Assembly (NCBI GenBank): GCA_040753915.1
Contig: JBFMDN010000019.1
Coordinates: forward strand, 26,910 to 90,909
DNA: 64,000 nt
From: JBFMDN01 sp040753915
Lineage (GTDB): Bacteria > Desulfobacterota > Desulfomonilia > Desulfomonilales > Desulfomonilaceae
Direction: 5' to 3'
The position numbers and the translations under genes are program-made. Within the stretch, counting starts at the first letter, position 1. Each line of letters starts with the position of its first letter. The notes beneath the pieces were generated by a model. The model made no database searches, had not been told where the DNA came from, and saw nothing but the letters and a program-made list of their open reading frames with translations. Of this stretch, positions 1 to 8,036 are shown piece by piece.

Positions 1-152
1 CGGCTCGTTCGCGTGTCTTCACATGCGATTGCGTCCACCTCCCTCAGGGTCCGCACTGCGCGAAAGGTTATGTCCTCGAGATTCCCTATCGGTGTTGCGA
101 CCACGTAGAGAATTCCTTCTGACGTTTGCCTCTCGCGGCTGGATTCCTTCAT
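1..152 (-). CDS. rsmI: 16S rRNA (cytidine-1402-2'-O)-methyltransferase RsmI, N-terminal part
   Basis: Partial gene cut by the left window edge; only about 50 N-terminal residues are visible. They read YVVATPIGNLED followed by ITFRAV and a stretch ending in CEDTRTS, which is the conserved start of RsmI (tetrapyrrole-methylase fold). RsmI methylates the ribose of C1402 in the decoding centre of 16S rRNA using SAM. The start ATG is preceded by a good GGAGAGGG ribosome binding site, and the nine residues before the conserved core are not conserved in the family. It lies 69 bases downstream of the permease gene on the same strand, so the two may be co-transcribed. The family call is firm although most of the protein is outside the window. 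Confidence 0.9.
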   Translation of the reverse strand, partial: MKESSRERQTSEGILYVVATPIGNLEDITFRAVRTLREVDAIACEDTRTS

Positions 153-221
153 TGCCCTCTCCACCATGTATCACTCGGGCTGCTTCAGGTGCTCGACACG
201 TATGCCCGGTCCCGGAGGATG

Positions 222-1334
222 TCAGGGTTGGGGCTCTTGACCCGGCGAATCCGAATAGAGGTACGAGTTGCGGTACGCCTCAATTGCGCTCATCAGGAGC
301 ACTTTGAGGATGGCAGTCACGGGGATGGCCAGCAGCATTCCCACGAATCCAAACAGATTGGCGCCCATGATCAGCGCTACAATGTATACAACAGGATGCA
401 GGCCTACCGCGTGTCCCACCAATCGAGGCGTGAGGACATAGCCTTCCACTATTTGAACTGCGGCAAGCCAGCCCCACACGTACGCAACGTGGACAAAATC
501 CCCATATTGGGCCAAAGCCATGATCGTGCCTGCCACCACTGCTATCAGGGTCCCGAGATATGGGATGATCCAGAGTAATCCGGAAACAATCCCGAGCACG
601 ACGGCCAGATCGAGGCCTATCAAGAGAAACCCCAGAGCGTACAGTCCCGCGAGAATGCTCGCTACCATGAGCTGGCCTCGGACGAATTTTGCCAGGATCG
701 TATCGATTTGGCGCAATTTCGTGAGCAGCGGCTCCCGGGTGTACGGCGGAATCAAGTCAACAGCGCCTTCTCTGATATGCTCGAAGGAAACCAGAAGGTA
801 GTAGGCTATGATCGGAACGAGGAAAACATGGACTGCCACGGAGATGATGCCAAGAGTGGACTTGAAGATCGATGCGAAAATGGCCTTTCCGATCGAGGCT
901 GCGGACTGGGCGATCTTTGGCCATGATTCCTTGATTTTTCCGGCCAGAAAATCTGTGACTTGCCCCCAGTCTGTTGGCAGAGCGACCTCCAGACGATCCG
1001 CTAGCCGGGTTATGAGACCAGAAAGGGACTCACCATAGCCAGGCGCTTCTTTGGCGAATTTGGCCAATTCACCCACCATGGCAGGGATCAGAATCACCAG
1101 GATCCCTCCGAGCACGCAGAAACAGGACAACACCATGACAAAAGCCGCGAGCGATCTGTTCAGCCCCTTTGATTCCAGGTACGTGGTCGCAGGGTTGAGA
1201 ATGTAAGCCAGGATGAAAGACACCATAAGCACCGTGGCGATGGATTCCATCGTGCTGATAAACCACCACAGCACAACTGCAAAACCAACCCCCGCTGCTA
1301 TGCGTATGAGGGTCCGTCTGCTCTTGGATTTCAT
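222..1334 (-). CDS. AI-2E family transporter (PerM/YdiK-like permease)
   Basis: A 370-residue integral membrane protein of the AI-2E/UPF0118 family. There is a hydrophobic pair near the N terminus (VGFAVVLWWF, then ATVLMVSFILAYILNPATTYLE), a long soluble middle segment, and a C-terminal membrane bundle containing the family-typical PYLGTLIAVV and LTPRLVG stretches. Members export small molecules or act as Na+/H+ antiporters; the substrate cannot be told from sequence. The start was placed at an internal ATG (MKSKSRR) because AGGGAGGAAG lies at the right distance in front of it, whereas the 30 upstream codons are not hydrophobic or family-like. A tandem repeat lies just upstream of the gene. 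Confidence 0.9.
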   Translation of the reverse strand: MKSKSRRTLIRIAAGVGFAVVLWWFISTMESIATVLMVSFILAYILNPATTYLESKGLNRSLAAFVMVLSCFCVLGGILVILIPAMVGELAKFAKEAPGYGESLSGLITRLADRLEVALPTDWGQVTDFLAGKIKESWPKIAQSAASIGKAIFASIFKSTLGIISVAVHVFLVPIIAYYLLVSFEHIREGAVDLIPPYTREPLLTKLRQIDTILAKFVRGQLMVASILAGLYALGFLLIGLDLAVVLGIVSGLLWIIPYLGTLIAVVAGTIMALAQYGDFVHVAYVWGWLAAVQIVEGYVLTPRLVGHAVGLHPVVYIVALIMGANLFGFVGMLLAIPVTAILKVLLMSAIEAYRNSYLYSDSPGQEPQP

Positions 1335-1430
1335 GCCGTCTTCCTCCCTGTCCCCTTCCCCCGTTGTTGCATCTGAAGCCATCCGATAGACCCTGCATTG
1401 TAGTGCAGGCTTTCTAGCCTGCATTCTTGG

Positions 1431-1530
1431 AAGATGGCAGCCGAGAAAGGCTACCCTACATCTGCGGAAGATGGCAGCCGAGAAAGGCTACCCTACATCT
1501 GCGGAAGATGGCAGCCGAGAAAGGCTACCC
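1431..1530. repeat. 37-bp tandem repeat, about 2.7 copies
   Basis: Three head-to-tail units beginning AAGATGGCAGCCGAGAAAGG. The first two are full 37-base copies and identical; the third is identical for about 26 bases and then diverges. Just before it, TGCAGGCTTTCTAGCCTGCA forms a hairpin of the type seen in other intergenic repeats here. The array lies between the permease and mazG, both read leftwards, and there are no spacers between units. Confidence 0.9.
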
Positions 1531-1598
1531 CACAGGGCGTGGATTCATGCGATCCCAATTGTACCTCAGGCCTCCCGCCTGTTTTCCTCCGCGCCTGA

Positions 1599-2435
1599 CT
1601 ACCCTCTGTGATCCGATACATCCGACCGTTGCCTCTGAGCCGTCTTTGCCTCGTCCCAGAGTGCGTCCATCTCTTCCAGGCTCGCCTCTTCCAGGGATCT
1701 CCCCCGGGCACGCAACTGATTCTCGATATAGCGGAACCGGGCCTCAAATTTGTCGGATGTTTCGTTCAACGCGGCCTCGCTGTTTACATTCAGGTGCCTG
1801 GCCGCGTTCACAATCACGAAAAGGAGGTCGCCCACCTCTTCGCGGGTATTCTCGAGCGACCCCGAAGAGACAGCGTCCTTGAGCTCTCCAAGCTCCTCAT
1901 CGATTTTTCTGAAGACCTCCTCAGGCTTGGTCCAGTCGAACCCAACTCGTGCAGCCCTGCCCGCCAGTTTCTGTGCTCGGCTGAGTGCCGGCAATGAACG
2001 AGGAATCCCGTCGAGGAGGGATTCTCGATCGCGAATATTCTGCTCGGAAGCTTTGATAGCTCGCCAATTCCGGACAACATCCTCAGGGCTGTGGGCAGAG
2101 GCCTGGCCAAAAACGTGGGGATGCCTGCGCACCATTTTTTCTACCGCTCCATCAACAATGTCCGCGAGCGTGGCCAGCCCCTGTTGTTCAAGCATATATG
2201 CGACGAAGATGACAAGGAAAATGAGGTCACCCGCTTCGTCCACTATCCCCGCTTGATCGCCCTGGTTCAGAGCCTGTACCATTTCATGATATTCCTCGAG
2301 AATGTACGGATGAAACGTCGTCGGGGTCTGTTTCAGGTCCCACGGGCACCCGTTTTCCGATCGCAGGGTTCGGATGACGGTGAGGAGCCGTTCAAAGGCT
2401 ATGCTTGTTTCTATCGGATCGTCGGATGATGCCAT
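1599..2435 (-). CDS. mazG: Nucleoside triphosphate pyrophosphohydrolase MazG
   Basis: A 278-residue all-alpha NTP pyrophosphatase that hydrolyses (d)NTPs to the monophosphate and pyrophosphate, cleansing the nucleotide pool and modulating ppGpp-linked stress survival. Two MazG modules are visible. The first carries the metal-binding pattern EEYHE ... DEAGDLIF after the signature CPWDLKQTP; the second has DEELGELKDA ... REEVGDLLF. Length fits full-length two-domain MazG (about 260-280). The ATG at MASSDDP was chosen because GGAGAAAG lies upstream, although somewhat far; an ATG eight codons earlier has no ribosome binding site. Confidence 0.93.
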   Translation of the reverse strand: MASSDDPIETSIAFERLLTVIRTLRSENGCPWDLKQTPTTFHPYILEEYHEMVQALNQGDQAGIVDEAGDLIFLVIFVAYMLEQQGLATLADIVDGAVEKMVRRHPHVFGQASAHSPEDVVRNWRAIKASEQNIRDRESLLDGIPRSLPALSRAQKLAGRAARVGFDWTKPEEVFRKIDEELGELKDAVSSGSLENTREEVGDLLFVIVNAARHLNVNSEAALNETSDKFEARFRYIENQLRARGRSLEEASLEEMDALWDEAKTAQRQRSDVSDHRG

Positions 2436-2552
2436 AGGTCTGCACTTTCTCCAGGACATTATATTCGGGTCGGACGATTCGATGAACGAGGAATGCCGAT
2501 CCGTAAACCTAGAGAAGTCTATACCTATGCGTTCAGTCGTTCAAGGGGCGCC

Positions 2553-2582
2553 TTGATTCTTGCTCAGTAAGGGTGTTATGAT
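2553..2582 (+). promoter_or_regulatory. Candidate sigma70 promoter for phoH
   Basis: TTGATT and TATGAT separated by 18 bases, ending about 20 bases before the phoH ATG. The -10 element matches 5 of 6 consensus bases. A strong ribosome binding site (GAGGAGG) follows. Sequence-only prediction. Confidence 0.35.
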
Positions 2583-2603
2583 CAGCCGCGGGCGAGGAGG
2601 AAA

Positions 2604-3746
2604 ATGTGGTTGATTTCGGGAGGCATGCCCAGAGGTGTGGGCAAATCGAGCACGTACCTGTGCCGAGAATCCCTAGATAGCCGCATCCGTGTCGCGGAGC
2701 AGATGCTCGGACGGTTTCGGGCCCAGGGAGGATACGTGAAGATCAATCCTCTTGAACGTGGTGAAAGGTTGCCGCGGCGAGTGAGTTTTGATAATATCGG
2801 GGCGTTTCAGGCGCTCGTCGGAGAATTAAGTAAGAATATCAAACACATCGAGAGCACTCTGGGCGTAAATATCTCAGTCAAAGGCAACTCTGTAGCGATT
2901 TATGGTGAATCTCCGAACGACGAAATTGCGGAGAGACTGCTCAAACAACTGTATCCTTTGGCGCGAGACGGATATCCAATCCATCTTGTGGACATCGATC
3001 AAGGTGTCCGGCTCTTGACCGGAAGCCCGGATGCAAAAATCAAGGATGTTTTACGCGAGACGGTTTTCACTTCGCCCGGGAGAAAGCCGATCACGCCTAA
3101 GTCCTTGACCCAGAAACTTTACGTGCAAGCGATAGCAACGCATGACATCGTGTTCGGCATAGGTCCGGCGGGGACGGGAAAGACATATCTGGCAATGGCA
3201 ATGGCAATGGCAGCTTTGAGCAAGAAGGCATGCCGGAGAATTATACTTGCTCGACCCGCGGTGGAAGCCGGAGAGCGATTGGGCTTTCTGCCCGGAGACC
3301 TTTATGAGAAGGTGAACCCTTATCTCAGACCGCTGTACGATGCACTTCATGACATGATTGAGCTCGAGAAGGCTGGACGTTTGATTGAACGGGGAGATAT
3401 AGAAGTTGCGCCCCTCGCGTTCATGCGCGGCCGGACGCTCAATGATTCTTTCGTAATACTGGATGAGGCTCAAAATACTACGCCGGAGCAAATGAAGATG
3501 TTCCTGACCCGGCTAGGATATTCTTCCAAGGCAGTAATCACCGGTGATATTACTCAGATCGACCTGCCGGAGGGGACCAAATCCGGGCTGGTGCAGGCTA
3601 GGGAAATCCTGAGCGATATAGAAGGAATAGCGATTATCATGTTCACGGATCAGGACGTGGTACGCCATCCTCTGGTTCAAAGGATTATTAGGGCATACGA
3701 AAAGGCAGAACGAAACCGCGAGTCTGGTTCACCAATCCGGAGTTGA
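2604..3746 (+). CDS. phoH: PhoH-family ATPase (YbeZ)
   Basis: A 380-residue cytoplasmic P-loop ATPase. An N-terminal KH-like segment covers roughly residues 60-125. The ATPase core has Walker A GPAGTGKT (residues 187-194), the PhoH signature LARPAVEAGE (about 215-224) and Walker B VILDEAQN (about 284-291). In E. coli the orthologue YbeZ works with the endoribonuclease YbeY in rRNA processing and ribosome quality control, and here the gene is in one transcription unit with pgpH and ybeY. The start is fixed by GAGGAGG directly upstream. The next gene starts 6 bases after the stop. Confidence 0.95.
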   Translation: MWLISGGMPRGVGKSSTYLCRESLDSRIRVAEQMLGRFRAQGGYVKINPLERGERLPRRVSFDNIGAFQALVGELSKNIKHIESTLGVNISVKGNSVAIYGESPNDEIAERLLKQLYPLARDGYPIHLVDIDQGVRLLTGSPDAKIKDVLRETVFTSPGRKPITPKSLTQKLYVQAIATHDIVFGIGPAGTGKTYLAMAMAMAALSKKACRRIILARPAVEAGERLGFLPGDLYEKVNPYLRPLYDALHDMIELEKAGRLIERGDIEVAPLAFMRGRTLNDSFVILDEAQNTTPEQMKMFLTRLGYSSKAVITGDITQIDLPEGTKSGLVQAREILSDIEGIAIIMFTDQDVVRHPLVQRIIRAYEKAERNRESGSPIRS

Positions 3747-3752
3747 CGGCAG

Positions 3753-6251
3753 ATGACCGATCCGGCGGAGAAAAACAAGTCAGGCCAGGCAGCCGAAATG
3801 ACCGAAAGGATCAAGAGATTGAGCCTTCAGGTCAGGAAGACAGCCACACGGGTGCTCCCCCATTGGGCCTACGGCATAAAGGAGCCCAAGTGGCAGCGAT
3901 GGACCCTCATCGTTGCGACGTCCCTGGTAATAGCCTTTTTGATAGCTCCCAAGTCCCCGCGCTATTACAGCATCACTGTAGGAGAGCCTGCCACTGAAAC
4001 CATCATATCCCCTGTCACGTTCAAGGTGATTGACGAGGAAGCCACGAACAAGAATCGGGACGAAGTTCTGAAGTCTGTCAGACCGGTGTACGACTTCGAC
4101 GACGAGATGATTCATGACGTGCAGGCCCGGATCACGAGCGCTTTCAATTTCATGAAGGACTATTTGGCCAAGGAAATGTCGTACAGGTCCCGGGAAGCCG
4201 ATGAATCCAAGGCCCCGAAAGATCAGCAGGAACAGACCGCTGCTGAGGAAAAGGCCTTCCGGCCTCTCGATCCTGAGACTCTGCGTACGCGCTTCGACAA
4301 TCTCCTCGGTACAAAGGTCTCGCCATCGGATTTTGCTCTTCTCAAGGGCAGAGCGTTCGACGATCGGATCCAGCGGGATATAAGCTCCTTGGTGGTTCCG
4401 GTCTTTCTCCAGGGCGTGGTGCTAAGCAGAGATCTGCTTATGCGTGACGGCAAACAGGGGATACTGCTCCGAACGAAAACCAAGGATAAGCTGGAGCCAC
4501 TGAAGGATCCGACGAGTATTTATGATTTGAAAGAGGCCATCGCTTTCATCAACGAGCCGCAGAACGACCCAGCTCCGGGCACGGCCTACTCGAGGGCGAT
4601 TCGCCAGCTCGCGACGGATCTCATAAATGTAAACATCACGTACAACAGGGAGGAGAGCGCGAGGCTCAAGGACAAAGCTCTGGCTTCAGTGAAGCCGGTC
4701 TACTTCCAGGTCGCGAAGGGCGAGTCCATAATCCGGGAGGGTGAACCAGTAAACAAGGGCCACCAGATAAAGCTCGCCGGCCTCGCCAAGTCGAATCCTC
4801 CTTACAGCCGCCTCATGATCCTGGCTGGTTTAGCGCTTGTGCTCATCCTCTTGCTCCGTCTCTCTTTCTACTTTTCCGAACGGTACCTCGAACGCAGCCG
4901 CCATGCTACTGAAGACCTGCTGCTATTCTGCATACTGTTGGTCGGTACTGTCGTGATGGTACGGTTCATCTCATCGCTTGCCCCACTCACGGCGACGGTG
5001 GGCCAAGGGGTAGATGCCAAATCGATATTGTTCGCTGCACCGGTTGCTACCGGGCCCATGCTGGCAGCCCTGATGGTCGACGCCAGAATAGCCTTCATCT
5101 TTGCAGCTCTCATCTCGCTGGGATCTGTGCTTGCAGTGGAAGGCGACGTGTACCTGTTCATCTTCTATTTTGTGTCCGGCATCGTTGGATTGCATGGAAT
5201 GACAAGGATCACCGACCGAACCTCAGTACTTCGTGCCGGTTTCCTTGTAGCTGTCGTGAATGCTATCTCTGTGCTTGCGATCAAAATGGCACTCGGCGAC
5301 CTCACTACCCTCGTGGACCTTTATGAAGTAGGGTTGGGATTTCTGGGGGGCGTGATCTGCGGACTGCTGGTTTCCGGTTTGGCACCACTGTTGGAGCCTC
5401 TCGGATATATCACCAATGTACGATTGCTCGAGCTGGCGAATCTCAACCATCCGTTGCTCAAGGAGATGGCAATAGCTGCTCCGGGAACGTATCATCACTC
5501 GATGATGGTGGGAAACCTGGCCGAGACTGCGGCCGAGCTCATCGGGGCCAATCCCCTTCTGGCCCGCGTGGGCGCCCTCTATCACGATATAGGGAAGGCA
5601 GGCAAGAAGACCAAGCCCTATTACTTCATCGAGAACCAGCAAGGCGGATGTAATCCTCACGATAAGCTTGAACCGAGCATGAGCGCCCTCATCCTGGTCT
5701 CACATGTGAAGAACGGTGTGGAAAAGGCCCGGGAGTACCGGTTGGGAGCCCCCATTATCGACATCATTCAGCAGCATCACGGGACGAACCTCATCAAGTT
5801 TTTCTATAATAAGGCTCTCGAGAAATCAGCAAGATCCAATCAGCCCGTATCTGTATCTGAGGACGAGTACAGGTACGCGGGCCCCAGGCCCCAGACTAAA
5901 GAGGCAGCATTGGTCATGCTTGCAGACGTGGTGGAGGCAGCCTGCAGGACATTGGCCGATCCCACACCGGCGAGAATCCAGAAGAGAGTGCAAACGCTCA
6001 TCATGGGACTCTTTTCAGAGGGACAGCTCGACCAGTCTACACTCACCCTCAAGGACTTGCATGCTATCACCAAGTCGTTTGTCAGGGCTCAGCAAGGGAT
6101 TTTGCACACACGCATCGACTACCCGCGGCCCACTGAACCCCAGGAAAAGACCAATGGAGATTTCCATAAGCAACAACCAGAAAGGCATCGAAATAAATCC
6201 GGAAGAAGTACGGAGGAAAACGGAACAAATATTAGAAGGCTTGGGCTGTGA
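3753..6251 (+). CDS. pgpH: 7TM-HD cyclic-di-AMP phosphodiesterase PgpH/YqfF family
   Basis: An 832-residue membrane phosphohydrolase. Order: one membrane segment at about residues 50-68, a large extracytoplasmic 7TMR-HDED domain (about 75-345), a bundle of seven membrane helices (about 350-560), and a cytoplasmic HD domain with the ligands in TYHHSMMVG (about 577-586) and LYHDIGK (about 608-614) and a later QQHHGT. Characterised members (Listeria PgpH) hydrolyse cyclic-di-AMP to pApA; no diadenylate cyclase is visible in this window, so the second messenger is inferred. The gene sits between phoH and ybeY as in many Firmicutes and Desulfobacterota. Its last 32 codons, a polar non-conserved tail, overlap the start of ybeY. 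Confidence 0.93.
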   Translation: MTDPAEKNKSGQAAEMTERIKRLSLQVRKTATRVLPHWAYGIKEPKWQRWTLIVATSLVIAFLIAPKSPRYYSITVGEPATETIISPVTFKVIDEEATNKNRDEVLKSVRPVYDFDDEMIHDVQARITSAFNFMKDYLAKEMSYRSREADESKAPKDQQEQTAAEEKAFRPLDPETLRTRFDNLLGTKVSPSDFALLKGRAFDDRIQRDISSLVVPVFLQGVVLSRDLLMRDGKQGILLRTKTKDKLEPLKDPTSIYDLKEAIAFINEPQNDPAPGTAYSRAIRQLATDLINVNITYNREESARLKDKALASVKPVYFQVAKGESIIREGEPVNKGHQIKLAGLAKSNPPYSRLMILAGLALVLILLLRLSFYFSERYLERSRHATEDLLLFCILLVGTVVMVRFISSLAPLTATVGQGVDAKSILFAAPVATGPMLAALMVDARIAFIFAALISLGSVLAVEGDVYLFIFYFVSGIVGLHGMTRITDRTSVLRAGFLVAVVNAISVLAIKMALGDLTTLVDLYEVGLGFLGGVICGLLVSGLAPLLEPLGYITNVRLLELANLNHPLLKEMAIAAPGTYHHSMMVGNLAETAAELIGANPLLARVGALYHDIGKAGKKTKPYYFIENQQGGCNPHDKLEPSMSALILVSHVKNGVEKAREYRLGAPIIDIIQQHHGTNLIKFFYNKALEKSARSNQPVSVSEDEYRYAGPRPQTKEAALVMLADVVEAACRTLADPTPARIQKRVQTLIMGLFSEGQLDQSTLTLKDLHAITKSFVRAQQGILHTRIDYPRPTEPQEKTNGDFHKQQPERHRNKSGRSTEENGTNIRRLGL

Positions 6252-6600
6252 TCCGAACACAGCGCTTTCTGTTTCCCTGGTCGATGATGAAGAAATGGCG
6301 GATCTCAATTTCAGATACCGGCAACGGACCGGATCAACCAATGTGCTTGCCTTTTCCCAATTGGAAGGGGAGTCCGCTCCCGGGGAGCCGCACCTGTGGG
6401 GGGATGTGGTAATCTCGGCGGAGCGGGCGCACCGCGATGCTGCGGAGCTTGGTTACACCGACGAAGAAATGATCATCTTCCTGCTGATCCACGGAATTCT
6501 CCACCTTGCCGGGTACGATCACACATTGCCACAGGATGAGCGAACCATGGAGCAGACGGTTCAGCAAATCTTCGATGCGCTCTATCCGGAGGGGGCGTAG
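6154..6600 (+). CDS. ybeY: Endoribonuclease YbeY (rRNA maturation factor)
   Basis: A 148-residue zinc-dependent single-strand endoribonuclease for 16S rRNA 3'-end maturation and 70S quality control. The diagnostic zinc site HGILHLAGYDH is intact near residue 110, and the family stretches STNVLAFSQ and LWGDVVIS are present. The ATG start (MEISISNN) is preceded by AGGAAAAGA and gives normal family length; it lies 98 bases inside the 3' end of pgpH in another frame, which suggests translational coupling. An in-frame reading upstream of this ATG has no homology and is rejected. Confidence 0.95.
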   Translation: MEISISNNQKGIEINPEEVRRKTEQILEGLGCDPNTALSVSLVDDEEMADLNFRYRQRTGSTNVLAFSQLEGESAPGEPHLWGDVVISAERAHRDAAELGYTDEEMIIFLLIHGILHLAGYDHTLPQDERTMEQTVQQIFDALYPEGA

Positions 6601-6971
6601 CGTGTATTGCACGTTTTCTGGACACGTTTGCTTCGCTGCTTCGGCTCTGTTCCGGCAAGGGCAGGTTTGAAGAAAATGTCTCAAAACTCGGGACACACCA
6701 AACATCATAGCACGATTAAGCGTCGATGCGTGGAAAGGCACCCTCACCCCAACACTCTTCCAGAAGGACAGAGGGCTGGGAGAATGCCCTCTCCCCCGCT
6801 TCGGGGAAGAGGGTCAGGGTGAGGGGGGGGCCACGATTATCACGGACTGCCGGCTTTTGAGACACTTTCTTCAAACCTGCCCTCTCCTGAACGTCATTGC
6901 CGTAGCCGTAGTTTGGTCCATAAGATTGCGGGGTACCTTTCCGCTGAAAGGTGCGCCGAGGAAAACGTCAC
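6601..6971. other. Gene-free interval filled by a composite interspersed repeat
   Basis: No supported gene. It holds an inverted pair: GGGCAGGTTTGAAGA plus ATGTCTCAAAA near 6660-6686, and its near-complement TTTTGAGACACTTTCTTC plus AAACCTGCCC near 6855-6882. Between them lies a GC-rich palindromic stretch with CCCTCACCCC on one side and CAGGGTGAGGGGG on the other. Part of it recurs, inverted, at the right end of the window. Confidence 0.8.
6659..6882. repeat. MITE-like interspersed repeat with terminal inverted repeats
   Basis: Outer arms of about 32 bases are imperfect inverted repeats of each other (GGCAGGTTTGAAGAAAATGT on the left; ACACTTTCTTCAAACCTGCC on the right). The interior carries a second palindrome built from CCCTCACCCC and GGGTGAGGGG. 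Positions 6832-6870 recur without mismatch, inverted, at 63873-63911. No transposase lies nearby, so if mobile it must be moved in trans. Confidence 0.75.
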
Positions 6972-7184
6972 GTGAAGTACTTCGTCTTCTTGGTCTTAAT
7001 TGTTGCTGTTTTCACACTTCTCCTGCGAGCGATCCGCGACAGCCAGGCTCCCGGAGCGGCATCCTTTTTCGAGCAAATCCGGCAACTGGGGCGCAATTTT
7101 CACATTATGGTGGGGTTGGTTGCTCTGCTGCTTCTCGCAATCGCAGTGTTACGATTGATCTATTATAGTTTCACGTGGGAGTGA
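6972..7184 (+). CDS. Small two-helix membrane protein, unknown function
   Basis: A 70-residue protein with two predicted membrane helices (YFVFLVLIVAVFTLLL near the N terminus and MVGLVALLLLAIAVLRLIYY near the C terminus) joined by a short polar loop. The GTG start was selected because GAGGAAAA is correctly spaced before it; another GTG seven codons upstream lacks a ribosome binding site. It follows ybeY on the same strand after a repeat-filled gap. I do not recognise the family. Confidence 0.65.
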   Translation: MKYFVFLVLIVAVFTLLLRAIRDSQAPGAASFFEQIRQLGRNFHIMVGLVALLLLAIAVLRLIYYSFTWE

Positions 7185-7231
7185 GAACGCGCGGAAGTGA
7201 AAATGGGATCGGATGCGATAGTGGACGGGAG

Positions 7232-7582
7232 CTAATCGAACGAACCGGTTAGTATCTTCGTGAGCTCCACCGTGTCGAGCCACTCAGCAGTATCTTGGTT
7301 ACACCGCGGACATCTCTCAAATTTGGCTTCAGCCGTGTACCCGCAGTATGGGCAGGTGGTGGCTTCCTGTTCATTGACTTGTGCGGCTACCTGGGTCTTG
7401 GCCCGTTTCTCGAAGTACGCCTTTGTAGCGAGCCTGGCCTCCACCAGTTTGGCGAATAGATCTTGCAGCGCCTGAAATGAAAGATCGTACTTGGCCATCA
7501 GGTCCGTGTCGCTCAGCCCCTCTTTTAGGTCGGTCATAATGGCCTTTGCGTTGATCTTCTTTATGCTTTTTTGCTCGGTCAT
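7232..7582 (-). CDS. Small protein with C-terminal zinc ribbon
   Basis: A 116-residue soluble protein. The N-terminal half is charged and helical (LKEGLSDTDLMAKYDLSFQA, then LFAKLVEARLATKAYF) and resembles the short helical modules that accompany zinc ribbons in Desulfobacterota proteins. The C-terminal part has CPYCGY and CPRCN, a four-cysteine zinc ribbon. The ATG at MTEQKS gives a compact product with all recognisable parts; the longer reading upstream is arginine-rich and looks non-coding. Likely an adaptor or nucleic-acid/protein-binding module; exact role unknown. Confidence 0.7.
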   Translation of the reverse strand: MTEQKSIKKINAKAIMTDLKEGLSDTDLMAKYDLSFQALQDLFAKLVEARLATKAYFEKRAKTQVAAQVNEQEATTCPYCGYTAEAKFERCPRCNQDTAEWLDTVELTKILTGSFD

Positions 7583-8036
7583 GTGCTCATCCGATTTTTT
7601 CGTGCGTCTTCTCCCCTTACCACCGTGGTGCGACATCCAGCGGCCGAAATCCAGGGGATAGTCCGAGCAGCACAGGGCACCGGTCACTGAAGCTCTGACC
7701 GATGTCCTTGAAACGCCATGTACCTCCCCACGCTGCTTGTCAGCACTTGATTCCTGTCCTTCACCTCCTGACGGCCTGTCACGGCGGACCGCACGAACGA
7801 TCATGCATGTGGTGAGCGCCACACCTCGTACTGTACACCGCGAACACGGTTGCGTATTCACGGCAACGCTGGTGATCTGAACAGGATCCCGTCTTCCCGG
7901 TTCGTCGCCCCGCCGAGGACTCGGGTCCAGGGTCTCCCGTCGAGACTGAATTCTCGCCTCCACCGGAATGACGAACCCACTAACTCACAGCGCTCACGAT
8001 TCAGAGGACTTGGCGCACTCACCACAGGTTCCAAGC
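7583..8036. other. Gene-free interval
   Basis: About 450 bases between the zinc-ribbon gene and the thiolase stop. Open frames crossing it are arginine/proline-rich and lack ribosome binding sites. I see no gene, terminator or repeat. Confidence 0.6.

Noticed and set aside
1431..1530. Possible CRISPR array
   Set aside because: The 37-base units are directly adjacent without spacers and no cas genes are present; it is a simple tandem repeat.
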